Positions 1-22,867 of a DNA stretch of 64,000 bases are shown piece after piece. Position numbers and translations under genes: made by a program. Numbering within the stretch: position 1 is the stretch's first letter; the number at the start of each line of letters is the position of its first letter. The stretch is taken from contig OZ038320.1 of assembly GCA_964035795.1 (NCBI GenBank), positions 31,327,125 through 31,391,124 on the forward strand, in the 5' to 3' direction. The stretch is from Pterobdella sp. o SKG-2022 (Eukaryota; Annelida; Clitellata; Hirudinida; Piscicolidae). The notes below the pieces were generated by a model. It was not told the DNA's origin and did not search any database. It saw only the letters and a list, made by a program, of their open reading frames with translations.

Positions 1-1098
1 AATAAACTTAGCAGGACAGCTGAACTTGGCCATGATCTCCCAAAGCCCTTTTCTGCAGACAGTATCGAAGGCCTTCGTCAGGTCTACAAAAGTGGTGTAG
101 AGACCAACGTTTTGCTCTTGACACTTCTCCTGGAGTTGACGTGCTGCGAAGATCATATCTGCTGTGCTGCGCCCCGGTCTAAACCCACACTGACTTTCAG
201 GCAATAAGCCGTCTTCCAGGTGATCAATCAAGCGGTTCAGCAGAACTTTAGCCAAAATCTTCCCGGCGATAGAGAGTAGCGATATGCCACGATGGTTATC
301 GCACAATTGACGATTTCCTTTGCGTTTGTATAGGTGGACTATAGAAGCATCTTTTAGTTCTTGCGGGATAAGCTCTTGGTTCCACATAGACTGGAATAGT
401 TCAAAAAGCTTCCTGATCATGAGTGGACCTCCACAGGCGTAAATTTCCGCAGGGATGGAGTCAGCGCCGGGTGCCTTTCCACTTGAAAGCCGCTTCACTG
501 CTTTTTCTACTTCTGCTACAGTAGGAACGTCGGTAAGAGAGTGCTTGATTGGGACTTGGGGCAGTCTTGCGATCGACTCCTCGTTAATGGTGGAAGGACG
601 GTTGAGAACACAACTGAAGTGCTCTGCCCATCGTTCAAGAACTTTCTCCTTGTCTGTGATCAGTATGTTTCCATCTGCGCTAAAAAGGGGAGATGATACA
701 GACGAAGTGGGATCGTAGACAGTCTTAAGTGCACTGTAGAAGTTCTTCAGGTCATTGCGATCAGCATAACATTGGATCTCATCGGCTTTCTCGCTGAGCC
801 ATTTATTTTGCATTCGACGCAGCTCTAGCTGTAAACTTCTCTTGACGTTGCAGAATGCAGCTTTCTTCGCCGCTGATAACGGGTCGTTGAGGTGTGCACT
901 GTGGAGACGGTCTTTTTCATCCAACATGAACTGAATGCTTTCATTTTTTTCATTGAACCAGTCCTGGTGTTTTCGTTTAGTGGTCCCCACCACCTCTAAG
1001 GCTGCAGCATAGACGATATCTCTGAAAGTCGCCCAGTCAGACTCAGCATCTCGTGAGTCAAAGCTGCATGAAGCCGTAACATCCTTGAGTTTGTAATA
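1..1098 (-). mobile_element. non-LTR retrotransposon (LINE) fragment, reverse transcriptase region
   Basis: Reading the minus strand from about 1098 down to the window edge gives an open frame of roughly 365 codons without a stop. It carries the linker upstream of the reverse transcriptase and the first RT blocks: a motif with YKRKGN then DNHRGISLLS, a CGFRPGR segment, and the catalytic motif A region FVDLTKAFDTV. The same order and many identical residues occur in the second LINE at 31.7-35.6 kb, but the two differ enough to be separate subfamilies. The endonuclease half is missing: homology stops at about 1098 in AT-rich DNA, so the copy is 5'-truncated, as is usual for LINE insertions. The remainder of the RT, including its catalytic FADD block, lies outside the window. 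Its base composition is richer in G+C than the surroundings. Whether the copy is active cannot be judged from here. Confidence 0.9.
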
Positions 1099-1186
1099 GA
1101 ATTCTAAAAATATTTATTCAACCGCCAAATTTAAAAACAAACAATAAAGTTTGAATTGTTTTTAATAATCACAAATAAAAGATTTT

Positions 1187-1560
1187 TTAAAAGTTTATTG
1201 AACTTGCGAGAGTACCTGGCACACTACAAGCATTCCCTCTCTGAATGGCTATACTTATAGCTTGAAGTAGGAAGGAGGTTGACCGCGGTTCTCCTGTTTC
1301 TTTAGCTTTTTTTCTAAATCTCTCTTATCAATTTCAGTCTGTTTGGACCCCAAGAACCAAGTTTCCACTCCGATTGGTATAATCTCATAGTCTGCTGAAA
1401 GGTTGCAATATTTTGTCAGCTTAGGTGTCTCCGCGCTTTTAGCTACTTTTCCCGGAAAAGCTGAAAGTATTTGTATGTGGCTGGAGGCGATAGTGTCACT
1501 ACAAGTGAAATCCCATACCATAAAACGACCATTTATCTTAAAATCTTGGTGCGAACCTTT
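1187..1560 (-). pseudogene. decayed retroelement protein tail
   Basis: A minus-strand frame of 88 codons (1521 to 1255) begins MVWDFTCSDT and contains the segment IPIGVETWFLG. After its stop, a shifted frame continues with SIAIQRGNACSVPGTL and ends at 1187. I recognise this arrangement (a VWD-x-TC block, a VP/IP-GVET block and a terminal AIQRGNA block) from the C-terminal part of repeat-encoded proteins that are very common in marine invertebrate genomes, usually beside a reverse transcriptase. The frame is broken at about 1256-1259, so this is a relic. It lies about 90 bp from the LINE fragment at 1-1098 and on the same strand, but the two look like independent insertions rather than one element. 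The exact element class is uncertain. Confidence 0.6.
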
Positions 1561-2384
1561 TCAACCAAGTTTAGATGAAAGTTGTTATATTTTAAAATGA
1601 TATAACAACTGCTGCTAAGTTCAATAAAGTTTATAAGTTAATTTGAGCTGGTGATATTTCGAATAATTTTTTCAAAATAGTATAAATATTTTAGTAATAT
1701 AAGCAGATTTAATCAAAATTCTATTGTTACTTCCTTTGGAATTTTTCAAATAACCACTGACTACAAAGTGTCTCCATTGTGTTTCACTATTCCTAACAAT
1801 TTTGCTCATTTAAAAGAACTGTATTATCAGAAAGTCAATATTCGAAAACCTAACTTATTTTTTTATAAAAATCACTGTCTCAAAATCCTACAATATTAAC
1901 ATTATAAACTTCAATATCATCGGTTGTACATGTTAGGCTTCATGGTTGCTTTGACGGGCTGAGCTCTGTCCAAGTTGATATCTGAATGATGGAAATGATG
2001 AGGATTATTTCCACTATGGTAACAGTTAAAAGAAACAGCAAAATAACAAATGCACTAAACACATACACAAAAGTTTATTAAACACAAGGATTTTTTAAAG
2101 CAGAAATTACATTGCGAAGTGATAGATAATATCTATCAATCAAACAGAGAGCTTTTGAAGCAAAGTACGTTCGTGAATTGCACGCTATAAAGATCTTAAT
2201 ATTGATAATAATACAGTTTTTATTTAAAAAAAAACAATGAAACAACTATAAGAATGAAATATTGATACGATAAAACAATACAACTTCTATAGTTCTTGAG
2301 TCCTTTGCCACATATCATGGCTGACACCAATTCATTGGTGTCCTCAGTACTTGTTGACTGGAATGGTGGGTTACTCTTCATGCC

Positions 2385-2410
2385 TGTGTGTGTGTGTGTT
2401 TGTGTGTGTG
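2385..2410. repeat. TG dinucleotide microsatellite
   Basis: An uninterrupted TG run apart from one TTT interruption. It lies in intergenic DNA. Confidence 0.85.
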
Positions 2411-2624
2411 AAAACTTAAAAACAAAACAATTCTTTTGTGTGTTTGCTTTTAACTAAAAACTCTCACAAGTTGAAAACTAATTACTATGCTTGAAATGGC
2501 TGATAGTTGAGTCAAACAATAAAATGGCGTTTCATCAAATTGTTTACACTTTATCTTCCACAATTAAAATAAGCACGTGATCATGACATTATTTTCATCA
2601 AAATCTTTTCACATATATATTAAA

Positions 2625-2822
2625 ACCAATAGAAAGCAACTCTTATCATAACCACTGTTTTCCCTGGAAGTCATAATACTTTTTTATAATGAGCCAATAA
2701 CAATGATTAATTGATTTCTATTGACCAATAGGAACCGACCATTATCATAGTCATTGTTTTCTCTGGATGTCTTGAGGTTCTCTTGTATGACGTTGCACAG
2801 TTTGTTCAGTGTGTTCATGTGC
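2625..2822. repeat. two-copy ~99-bp direct duplication
   Basis: Two imperfect copies start at 2625 and 2724. Both begin ACCAATAG and continue with TTATCATA, then TGTTTTC and CTGGA. Divergence between the copies suggests an old local duplication. Confidence 0.65.
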
Positions 2823-2862
2823 TTCTGTAGAAATATTTCATAGCTATTATTATAGCGGATAA

Positions 2863-2865
<3 letters not shown>

Positions 2866-2902
<37 letters not shown>
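2866..2902. repeat. AT dinucleotide microsatellite followed by poly-T
   Basis: An alternating AT run leads directly into a T-rich run to about 2918. Confidence 0.9.
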
Positions 2903-2916
<14 letters not shown>

Positions 2917-3058
2917 CACTGATATTTATAATGCTATTATTATTGTTTTTATTCATAATGCTACTATTATTAATTAATACTAACAACAAGATTGTCAGAG
3001 GAAATAGATTGAGTCTTGATTTGTAGTTGAGTCAATCTCTCTTCCACCTTGTGATGAT

Positions 3059-3162
3059 AACACTAACATTACTAACGGTTCAATATAACAATCATTACTA
3101 ACGGTTCAATAACACTAACATTACTAATGATTCAATATAACAACCATTACTAATGGAGTGGT
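3059..3162. repeat. 52-bp tandem repeat, two copies
   Basis: Copies start at 3059 and 3111 with AACACTAACATTACTAA. Inside each, the half-unit with GGTTCAAT or GATTCAAT is itself nearly repeated, giving a nested structure. Confidence 0.75.
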
Positions 3163-4750
3163 AATATTATAATCATTATTATGAGGCACTGATAACCAAT
3201 ATTGATTGAACTAAAACAAACACTCGGTTTATCTAGCCATATGTGAGGTGAAGGCTTTTGACGATATTTGCTTTAATAAACTTAGTGGTTCTTTTTGAAA
3301 AAATTACTATTAATAATCATCCAGTTTAGAGCCTGTTTCTTCAGCAGACAGAATAATCATAATAATAATTGTTATTATTATTATTATTAGAAAGTTTAAA
3401 AAACTGAGAAGCTATTTTTTAAATTGAAATTTCTATTTTTTTTTTTCATTAAATTGCTATTAAAAAGTATTGCAGCTTTTAAGCATTTATTTGAAGTAAA
3501 GTTTAGTAAGCCCCATTATCAGCTGATATATAAAACATCCTATAAATATAATGGAAATATTAAAGAAGGTACTTCGGGTTCAGGTTTGGTGCGCAGGTAG
3601 GTGGGTACAGTTTCATGGTTGAACAACAACATGCGACCTTCTGTCATTTTCTGTTGAATATGAGTAAAAATTAAAATAATATTAAACAATCAAAAATGCT
3701 CAAAAATATAGGTAATAATATGTTATTAATCTCAAATGAATCACACTTTACATGGAAGTCAAATGATTTTTGAGATCATGAACTTAATTTGGAAAAATCA
3801 TTAGTAGATGGAATAATATACAACAATCATAAATAATTAAAACTAGTTATTAAAAGTTTTTCAAATAAATTTGAAATAACCTCAAAAAAAAATTTTGCAA
3901 CATTTGGAAAACATAACTTCAAATGTATAATAAACAAACACACACTTCAAGATTGGCATCGGGATTAGGATTGAGGGAAAATGGCAGAGAAACCATTGAC
4001 CTTATGTGCTTAAGTCGTTCATTTCTCAAAAACTTGAACAGCATGGAGATTTGACTTGAGATGAGAGCATATGAGTTCAACATTTGTGGCCTGTGATTTT
4101 AAAGTTTAGGTTAGAATATTTAATTTTATTTTGATAGTACCAAAAAGCGTTAGTTGGAATATTTTTTATTTTTAAATTTAGTTTATTTTTAAATTTAAAT
4201 ATATGCTCGTAGTTCATCTTTGAACATACAACAAAAACTCACCAAGAAAGATTTTCATGATCATGTTCAAGTTTAAAAATCAACTTCATCAAATTATGTC
4301 TTATATCGGCTACTCTTTGTGTTATGGCTTCTAAACCACTATCTATTTGCCTTTCCTCCATACTGGTTGGCGGTTGCTGAATAAAAAAAGTTCAGCATAA
4401 AAAATGACTGTTTTCTAATGAAAAAAAAAATTTTTATAAAAATTGAGTAAATTATATTAAAATACCTGCATTTTCAATATTTTTTTTAATTTACTATAAA
4501 AACACAAAAACCGAACTTCTTAAAAGTTAATTCGAAAATAAAAATTGAAACTGGAATAAGTTTATTTTTTTAAATACAAATACTAGAATTGATATATAAA
4601 TTAGAAAGTTAAAATTAAGTTGTCACTTTATTCTTCTTTTTTTGTTTAGACAAACCCTCAGTCCCAAAATTTGCTTAAAACTGAACGCTCTCAAATTTAA
4701 TTTTTTGATGTTTTAGATAAAAATTAAAAATTCCGCTTCAAACGCCTACA

Positions 4751-14568
<9,818 letters not shown>

Positions 14569-17500
14569 AGAGGTGTAGGGTTGTAAGGAGGAGGATAAAA
14601 ATGAGAAGAATATAATATATATAAAAACACCTACTGCTATTAATCTTTGTAATAAACATTATGGTCATTTTGAAAATAATATTACTTATAAGAATAAGAT
14701 TAATAATCAGAATAAAGTCAATAATAATCAGAACAATAATATTCAGATAAATGATATGCTTTGACTTCACACAACGACCACACACACACGTGCTTTGTTG
14801 TCAGTTATATCCATCTATCATTTATCCTGTGTACCAATCAATATTATATTTTCTAATGTAGTTTCATCTATCTAATTATCTTGCTAGCATCTAGCTATCT
14901 ATAAATCCTTCAATATCTGTATAAATCTTTGCCTATCTATAAATATTCATCTGTATATCTATTTATATATCTCTCAATCTATTTATATATATCTTTGTCT
15001 GTATATCTATTCATCACAATTTTCCCATCCAGCTATCTATTTCATCCTTTCGCTTATCCATCAATCTATCTGTATAGATGCGAGTCAAAACTTAAAGACA
15101 TACAGGATCGTGTATTTGAAGCCATAATCAATTACGTCTTGCGTCTTTTATACAGCTATTTATATGTATATAACATGAATCATAAATTTTTTTTAAGTAA
15201 TTATTATTGTAGTTAGGTTTTTTTTTATTAGGAATTATAATTGTTGCTAGTAATTATTATATTGTTTTTATTATGATGATTTATTATTATTTTGTTTTTT
15301 TTTTATCAAAATTTCTTCATTATCTATATGGTGCTTCTCTGTCTCGGCATGATTTCATTTTAACCATTTTAGTGTTTATGTCTATCCTTTTGTCTGTGTA
15401 TAATATATATTTTCATGAATAATACTACTTATAATACTGAATGGATCTTTTTTTAATAATAATGCATCTTCTGTAATACTTTTACTAATGATAACAATAC
15501 TAATAAAACATTGCTAACACTTATAACAATGATAACAATACTAATAACAACGTTTTTAACACTAATAACAATGGTGGTGCCGGATTGTTATATTAACGGT
15601 AAAGTCTCAATATCAGTCATTTCAATATTATGGTTGTTTTGTTTCGAATATTATTATAAAAAAATTTTGAAAACTATATCCATGGTGTTTAATTACATTA
15701 AGTCATAAATTTCAATTATTCTTCTAATTTAATCAGTCATTTTTGTCACCATTTTCATTATAATTATCATTAATACTGCTGCCTGCACTACTAATATTGT
15801 TATTATTTTTCTTATTATTTTTTTGTCTATTATCGTTATTTTCATTTTGCTATTATCACTCGGATGTTGTTTGTCTTATTATCATTGTTGTTATTGTTAT
15901 TTTTAGAGGTTTGTTAGTGTTGGCAATATTTGAATTTTTCGATATTTTTGCTTTTTATTTTTTATAATTTATTATATTAGTGGGATTTATTACTTTTTTG
16001 ATATTCCATCTTATATAGTTGGCATTATGTTCATGCTTCTACTTCAATTATATTTTTTTAAGTCTGCTTTTTTAATATATTTTTGTTGATACCATTATCA
16101 TCATCACCACCTTCATCATCTAATCATCTTTTTGTAGTAATGTTGAAGATGCTAAACGTAATAATATCATTTTTAGTGTTTTTTCGTTATTTAAAATAAT
16201 ATTATGCTGCAGGAAAGCCAATCTCTTCAATTTCCCATATTGAATCCAAATTTATTTCACGAATTATTCCATTTAAATTTTATATTCGATATCTTCTAGG
16301 GTTAAAAGATAAATAATTTTTGTATCAAACACATCCGGTTTTCGTAGTGTTGTACTAACATCTCAAATAACTCGTTATAAGGAATTTGAAGCATATTCTC
16401 TGGGCTCAAATTTCGGTCCGGGTAATGTCTTCAGCACTTCAGTGCTTCTTCGACGTTATATAAATAGATGTTATTTATATAGCAAATCAATATACGATTT
16501 TCGGTAATTGAGGAGTGAAATTAATAGTTCTATGTTTTTGGTGATGTTATTTCTATGGTGTGAAGCTGATCTATTTAGTGTTTTTGTAGTTTTATTTATT
16601 CAGGGTTTTTGGTTTTTTATGTATTTTTTCAAACTTTTCATATACAGCATAATTTCTAAAGAATTCTGAATACGTTTCAAAGATTATTATGTTTTCGTGT
16701 GTAGAATTTCAATTTTCAACACAAAATCTCAATCTAATTTTCGCTATTCAGTTTGTACCTTATCTATATTCAAGTTTACAATTTTTTCATTATTTTTTTT
16801 CAAATAATCATTACCATCATTATAATCACTTTTACTCATCATATTTCTCATGAATTTTCACAGAAAGTATGATCGGTCTAATTGTGTTTCTTCTCGATAT
16901 ATTTCATAGATTTTTCTAGATATAGTGAGTACCAAGCTTGAATTTTTGTGTAAGATTATATGTTGTGTTCTGTTTAAATAATTAATATCTAGTATTTTTT
17001 CACATACTATCAATAAAAAAAAATAATTGCACTAATAATTGTTATCATCGTATATAATGATAAATTTTTTCTATTACCATAATATTGCCTCATTTCTTTT
17101 TCTCTTTTCATGAAAATTTGTTTTTTTTTTGATTATTTTTATAATTGTTTGTTATATTGTTATTATATTCTTTTTTATGTTTTTGACCCTACAATCACCA
17201 CCACACGTTCAAATTATCGTGGTAAGTTTCTTTATTTTCATACAACACAATTTATCACACAAAAAGTCTCGTATCATTCAAAAAAGGATCAAGTATCAAT
17301 GCTGATAAATTATTATTTTTTTTAAATTCAATTTTTATGGCTCATTTCAATATAATTGTTTGTTACCAGCCTAATATTTTTGAAAACAGAGGCTTGTGGG
17401 TTTGTTAACCAAATTTATTTAATTTACCCAAAAACCCTCACCAAAAACTAGTAAACTTATAGTGTGTTTTAATATATTTTTGTAGACTACTACTTTAAGT

Positions 17501-18308
17501 AATATTTATTTTAGTATTTTTATATTTTATTCTATCTGTCATATTTTTTGTTATATCAATAATATATGTGGAAACTATGACAGTAAAATGTATTACTGAG
17601 ATTAGAAGCTGTGTAACTGTAAGCCTGTCCACAATTTATTAATAGATACATGAAATCCATAAATTTTCAATTTATTCTAGTGTGTTAAATTTTGAATGGT
17701 GTGGTTTTTATTTTATTTTTTGCTTTGGGGTTTTTAATGTGAAATTTGATTCTATTTTTGGAAAATTGTCAATTCATTTGTGTTTAAGTTCACATTTAGA
17801 CGTAGGAAAAGTTCGTCTGCTCGTTTTTTCTTATCGTGTTGGATTTACGAAGATTTATTTGTTAAATTAAAGTTATTTTTGAAATTTTCGATATTAATTA
17901 TTTTTAATTTAAATCATTTTTCACATTGTATTTCGTATTTATCTTTAAATTGCTTTTGAAGAAGCTTCAATAAATATTTAAAGACTTTATTTTGGAGCGA
18001 TTGAGCGGTAACATCTTTGAGATTTTCAAACAATAAAATTCTTTCGTAAATTACTTTATGCTTTTTTTACTAAAAGATAACAATGAATTTACCTTTTCAA
18101 AAAAAGACTAAAACATTTTTTCAAGTGAAAAAGATTGTTTCTGAGAGTAGCCATTAAATTTTTTGATTACAATTAATATAAAAGTGTATTAGTGGTGAAA
18201 CATTATGCATTATAAAAGTTCATAGCAAATTTATATTTAGTTTGTACCCACTGACAGCTCTTCTAAACTTATCTTGTATTCTATATTCATGAGGTTGTCA
18301 TTGTTAGC
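14569..18308. other. non-coding region between RSK and the transporter (convergent 3' ends)
   Basis: AT-rich DNA without a convincing exon. It must contain the 3' untranslated regions of both convergent genes. For the minus-strand transporter a candidate AATAAA signal lies at 17986-17991, about 320 bp past its stop. For RSK several AATAAA-like hexamers exist and none stands out. Short TATC-rich runs occur around 14860-15070. Confidence 0.55.
17986..17991 (-). terminator. candidate polyadenylation signal of the transporter
   Basis: Minus-strand AATAAA about 320 bp after the transporter stop codon. It is one of several such hexamers expected by chance in DNA this AT-rich. Confidence 0.3.
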
Positions 18309-20411
18309 TCATTTTCGCATCTTTTCTTTACTATTTCTTATCCCGTAACAAAAGTAAATTAAAAGACCTGTTGGTAACAGTGAAATCATCTTAGAATTTA
18401 TTGTGAAAATTGTTTAGAAAGTAAATAGAAGTTGAAACAGTCGATGGTAAAAACATTGGTTTTTATTTCTTATAAACGCGTTTTCGATATTAACAGTGAC
18501 ATGGTTTATAAGTTACCAGATGTTGGTATTAATGGCTTGATCATATTGTGAATATCAAAAACTCTAGCTAATAATCAAAATGAAAATTTTCATTTTTTCT
18601 ACGTTAATAATGATATTTACCTATAGTAAGCCATACAATCAACCGGATCCATGTATAGACGTTCAAGTTGAGAATCAAATAGATGTTTATAAAAATACTC
18701 ATGGCTGGAAAGAATGGTATAAAAGGCACCTTCAAAGATAAGTATTTTTAAGTAATGAGTTATTTAAATTATTGTATGATATAATTCCAAAACATACTTG
18801 AAAAGTGTCGGAAGTTGTTTTATGGTGATGCATGAAAAGAAACAGGACGAACCATAGAAAACATATAACAAAAATATTCATTATCACTATAGCCCACCAA
18901 ACACCTTGCAGCAAACTAGATTTGGCATTAAGAAAAAGTAAAAATATGCCGGAGCTCGAAAAAAGAATGCCAACTATCCCGATTGGACCTGTGCTTTCTT
19001 TTGAAAGATTTTTGATACCATAACAATTAGAAAAATAACTTTTGAGTGCTCCTATTTTATGTTTGTTCGATGAGGAAGATGTTGATTCGTTTTCATTATT
19101 TTCTAAGTTCTCATCAAGGGTATTTGGTTCTTTTGACGATGTGAGCAAAGCTGCATTTGAATCTGAAGGTTTTGAAAAATTATCTTCAGGTTTGTACCGT
19201 AAAAGTATTAAATTTGCTGCAACAAAAATAAAAGATAAAAGAGTTCCAATTGATAAAAGCTCAACCAAAGTTTCTAAACTGACGACCAGAGCTACACAAG
19301 AGGTTGCTAAAGCAACACACCCAATAGAAATTAAAGGTGTGTTGGTTTTCGAATTGACATAAGACAATTGTGAAAAGAGCAAACCATCTGAAGCTATTGC
19401 ATAAAGAATGCGGGGAAAAGAGTAAAGGGAACTTATAAGACTAGCCGAGAGTCCAATTATGGTGCCAATGCTTATAAATTGTCCAGTGATCATAAATTTA
19501 TTATATTTTAAAGCAGTCGGAAAAGGAGCTATAGTATCTATAAAATCCAATGGTACCAAAAGACTCAAAGAACCTGAAACTGCTATATAAATTAAAGTAA
19601 CTAAAGTAATACTAATTGTCAATGCTAATGGAACATGCTTTCTAGGGTTTTTTGATTCTTCAGCTGCCGTGGTAATAGTTTCGAACCCAGAGTAGGAGTA
19701 GAAACATGCGGCAGAAGCAGTAACAACACCTGAGAAACCATATGGCGCGAACGTTTGCATACCAGCTTCATTCCAAAGTTTGAAGTCACATAAATACACA
19801 CCAAATCCTACTATAACTGACAACAAACTCAAGTTGATCATTCCAAATACAGCGGTGAAAAATGAAGAAATGTTGGCTCCTAGGGCTAAAACTATGGACC
19901 ATATGAGAAGAACGAATGCGGCTGCAATGTCGGGTGATTTTGTGAAATATGGTAAATTAAATTTTCCAATGTGTTCCATTGTGAAATTACTGATCGCACC
20001 ATTTAGCAAAGAATCGAAAGAGCCGCTTGAAGCTTTAGCGACTGCGGCAGTCCCAATGATCAATTCCAACACCATGTTCCAACCAATCAAAAAGGCAATC
20101 ATCTCTCCCATTATGACGTATGTGTATGAGTAGGCAGAGCCTGCTTTTGGGAATAAGGCTCCAAGTTCTGCGTAACATAATGCCGACAAAAAAGCCGCAA
20201 ACCCTGCGATGAGGTACGACAGAATGATAGCTGGACCAGCTGTGTCTTTTGTTAAAGTTCCTGTTACTACAAATATCCCTGATCCTATCATGCCTCCCAA
20301 TCCCAACATAGTTAAATCAAAAAGACTGAAACATCGTTTCAACTCGGTGTCCAAGACGTTTCCATTCAACTTTTTTTTCCGAAACACAACCTTCAAAAGG
20401 TTTCGCAACAT
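18309..20411 (-). CDS. cationic amino acid transporter (SLC7/CAT family), 3 exons
   Basis: A plasma-membrane amino acid permease of the APC superfamily; CAT members carry mainly arginine, lysine and ornithine. The first coding exon runs 20411 to 18798, the second 18729 to 18621, the third 18367 to 18309 (stop TGA); phases join and give 593 residues, usual for the family, with about 14 membrane segments expected. Early residues show FDLTMLGLGGMIGSGIFVVTG in TM1, then an ALCYAELGALFPKAGSAY block. Exon 2 encodes VPFIPFFPAMSIFINIYLIL and exon 3 GLLIYFCYGIRNSKEK, both typical of the CAT C-terminus. A hydrophilic Asn/Ser-rich loop sits between late membrane segments. I chose Met at 20411 (MLRNLLKVV) because it aligns with CAT starts; the upstream in-frame Met at 20477 precedes a possible acceptor at 20450, so it is probably untranslated. 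The substrate cannot be settled from sequence. Confidence 0.92.
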
Positions 20412-22867
20412 ATTTTTACTCACAATGAAAATTTTGTTTAATATATTATTCTGAATAAAGTTGAAAGGTATCAACAATTATATATACAACTTCATTATCA
20501 ATACTTATCGATCATAAGTTAACAGCCAAAATCACCTGTTACAATCTGCATAATAAGGCTTACATAGTGAAACTTCTTGAAAAGATTTTATATTAATTTG
20601 TTATATGTTAAAAACAAAATTATGATGCAGGTATCGTCAAATGTTGAACAAAAAACTCAATCTCAACAATAAGAGCGGGTATTATGTGACAAAAACCATA
20701 TGTCAAACACGTATCGAATAAAAGATTATCCTTAAATAAGCTTATTAAATTTCAGAAAATTTGAATTAAACGATCACTATAATACATAAAATATTAAATA
20801 AAATTGAAACAAGATACAGGTGTTTTTTAAAGAGAACATAATGCAGGTGTCTTGAATTTTGGTTTTAAATGATGAAAAAGAAGAAAAGGCAGCTCATCAA
20901 AGCAAGTTTCTCAAAAGTGTTTTTGTCTTTACTTCTTGATGATGACTTTCTAATAAATAAAATAACTTTGAACTCATTTGAGTCATATTTAATCTACTTC
21001 ATTCGTAAACTAACACGTTGATCGTTCAAGAAATAATTACGTGTGAAATTATTGCAAAACTGATTTTGACTGTTAGTAAAACAGTTTATTTTAAAAAATT
21101 TTTTTTGTTTATACAATTATATTCATTTTTTTATAAGATTGCCAAAAAATGATTTTCTGTATTAAATTCAGCTATATTTAACGTTACAATATTTTATTGT
21201 CAATACCATCTGAATGTTTTGAGTTTTATGAGTTTTCCAAATATAAAATTAGTGCTCTAAGTGTTGGTTTCCTTCACTATATGTCTTCCAGCTTTTGTTT
21301 CTTATCAAAATACTATGCTTATATTATTACAGTGTTTTGTGAAACGAAAAGTATTGAAAATTGAACAGCTTCAGAGAATAAAATCAATGAAAATAACAAA
21401 AAGTTCATTTTGAATTTTAATGGTATTTTACAACAAAAAACATCAAAAATAGAGAAATTTTTCATACATTTATTGATTCTTAATAAATTTATTAAAAATG
21501 CCCTTATTTCATGTTTTTTGTTCCAAAATATTATAGAAAAATACATACGATGTCTCTGAAAAGTTTTAATGGTAGTTTTGTCTTTGAAGCTAAAGTTCAA
21601 AATTACTTTTAGTCTGGTTAGTGGTAAAAGCGTCAGAAATTGAATTCAAAAGTATCAGTCTTAAAACCAAACCAAAACCAGCAGCCCAAAATGTAAACCA
21701 ATTTACAATGAGCGACAATGCAAGATAAAATTGGTCACACAAAATCGAGGTCTTTATCTAAAAAATTAAAAATCTTTTTCACGTTACTTATCCATTTGGC
21801 TTCATTCTAGTCTTGAAAACTTTATCAGTTGCTTGCCAGTATAACCAAATTAAATACTTAGCTTGTTTGTTATTTTCGAAATACCTATGAATTGTGATTC
21901 TCATATACACAGCCGTGATTCTTAATACAGATTCATGAGACCTACCGTTGGGTACCATTAGACATGTCTATACGATTTGAATCAAAAACTTTTGTTAACT
22001 GAATAACAAGTTTTTATACTTGATAAGATGAGTTTAGCTTGAAAAAAGCTTCGTTTTATTATTGAGTTGATAAAAGTGTTTGATTCAAATCGTTTTCATT
22101 AATAGGCTTGTTAAGTTAATAAGTCTATACCTTTTCCACTTTAGTGTCAGATCTTCAAAAAAAGCAGTATGGTTTGAAAAACCATCCCAAAAACAAATGA
22201 TAAATGAAAAAGTTAGTTATTTTGCTGAACTTTTATGGATATATTTTCTTAATATACTATCCATCGTGCTATAAGAGACTATAATTTATTTATAGTTGAG
22301 AGTTTGGTATTTGGAAAAATTCAATTTGATAATCACTGATTCAATCAATGATTTATTTGAAGTATGTGAAAATTTTTGGTTTAAATTAAATTTCTATTTA
22401 CATCTATTGAGTTTTAAGGTATTTAAACAAATTTTTATTTATCCAACAAACAATTAAAAATGCTCTACATTATATGTTATCAGTTCCATTCAAAAATTTG
22501 TTTATAGTTTATAAAAAATTTAATTTTTCACATTTAGCTTAATTCGCCCATTACTCAAAAGATTGTATTCAAAAGTGTGTCAATTTTGAACCAATGGCAA
22601 CATTTTAAAGTAGGCCACTCTCTATTAAAATCATATAAGCCGTTTATTAATAATAAAATCTTCGAAATAAGAGCTCAAAAATTCGTAGCGTTTCTACCTA
22701 TTTCTTCGATGTTTTACCAGTTTATATGGGCGTTTTAAAACTAAATTACACTAAAATAGAAGAAAATTACTTTGTATATCATTGGCGCTATTCACATGTT
22801 GTTTAATTCATAAATTGGTGTTTTTCTATCGCATAAATAAATAGCTTATTTGAAGTCTCGCTTCAAA
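20412..22867. other. divergent intergenic region (transporter - / BAZ1A-like +)
   Basis: About 2.4 kb between two divergently oriented genes, so it should hold both promoters. I see only AT-rich DNA and chance short frames. The sequence just before the transporter start has a possible 3' splice site (acceptor at 20450-20452, minus strand), which could join a 5' untranslated exon or accept a spliced leader; this cannot be decided here. Confidence 0.55.

Larger units (their letters stand above)
1561..4750. other. non-coding region upstream of RSK
   Basis: I see no convincing exon here. The stretch is AT-rich and holds a short TG array (2385-2410), an AT array (2866-2902), a two-copy direct repeat at 2625-2822 and a two-copy 52-bp tandem repeat at 3059-3162, listed separately. 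The RSK promoter and 5' untranslated region presumably lie in the last part of it, but I can point to no specific promoter element. Confidence 0.6.

Noticed and set aside
22080..22274. 64-codon plus-strand frame upstream of BAZ1A
   Set aside because: No similarity, poor codon pattern, length expected by chance.
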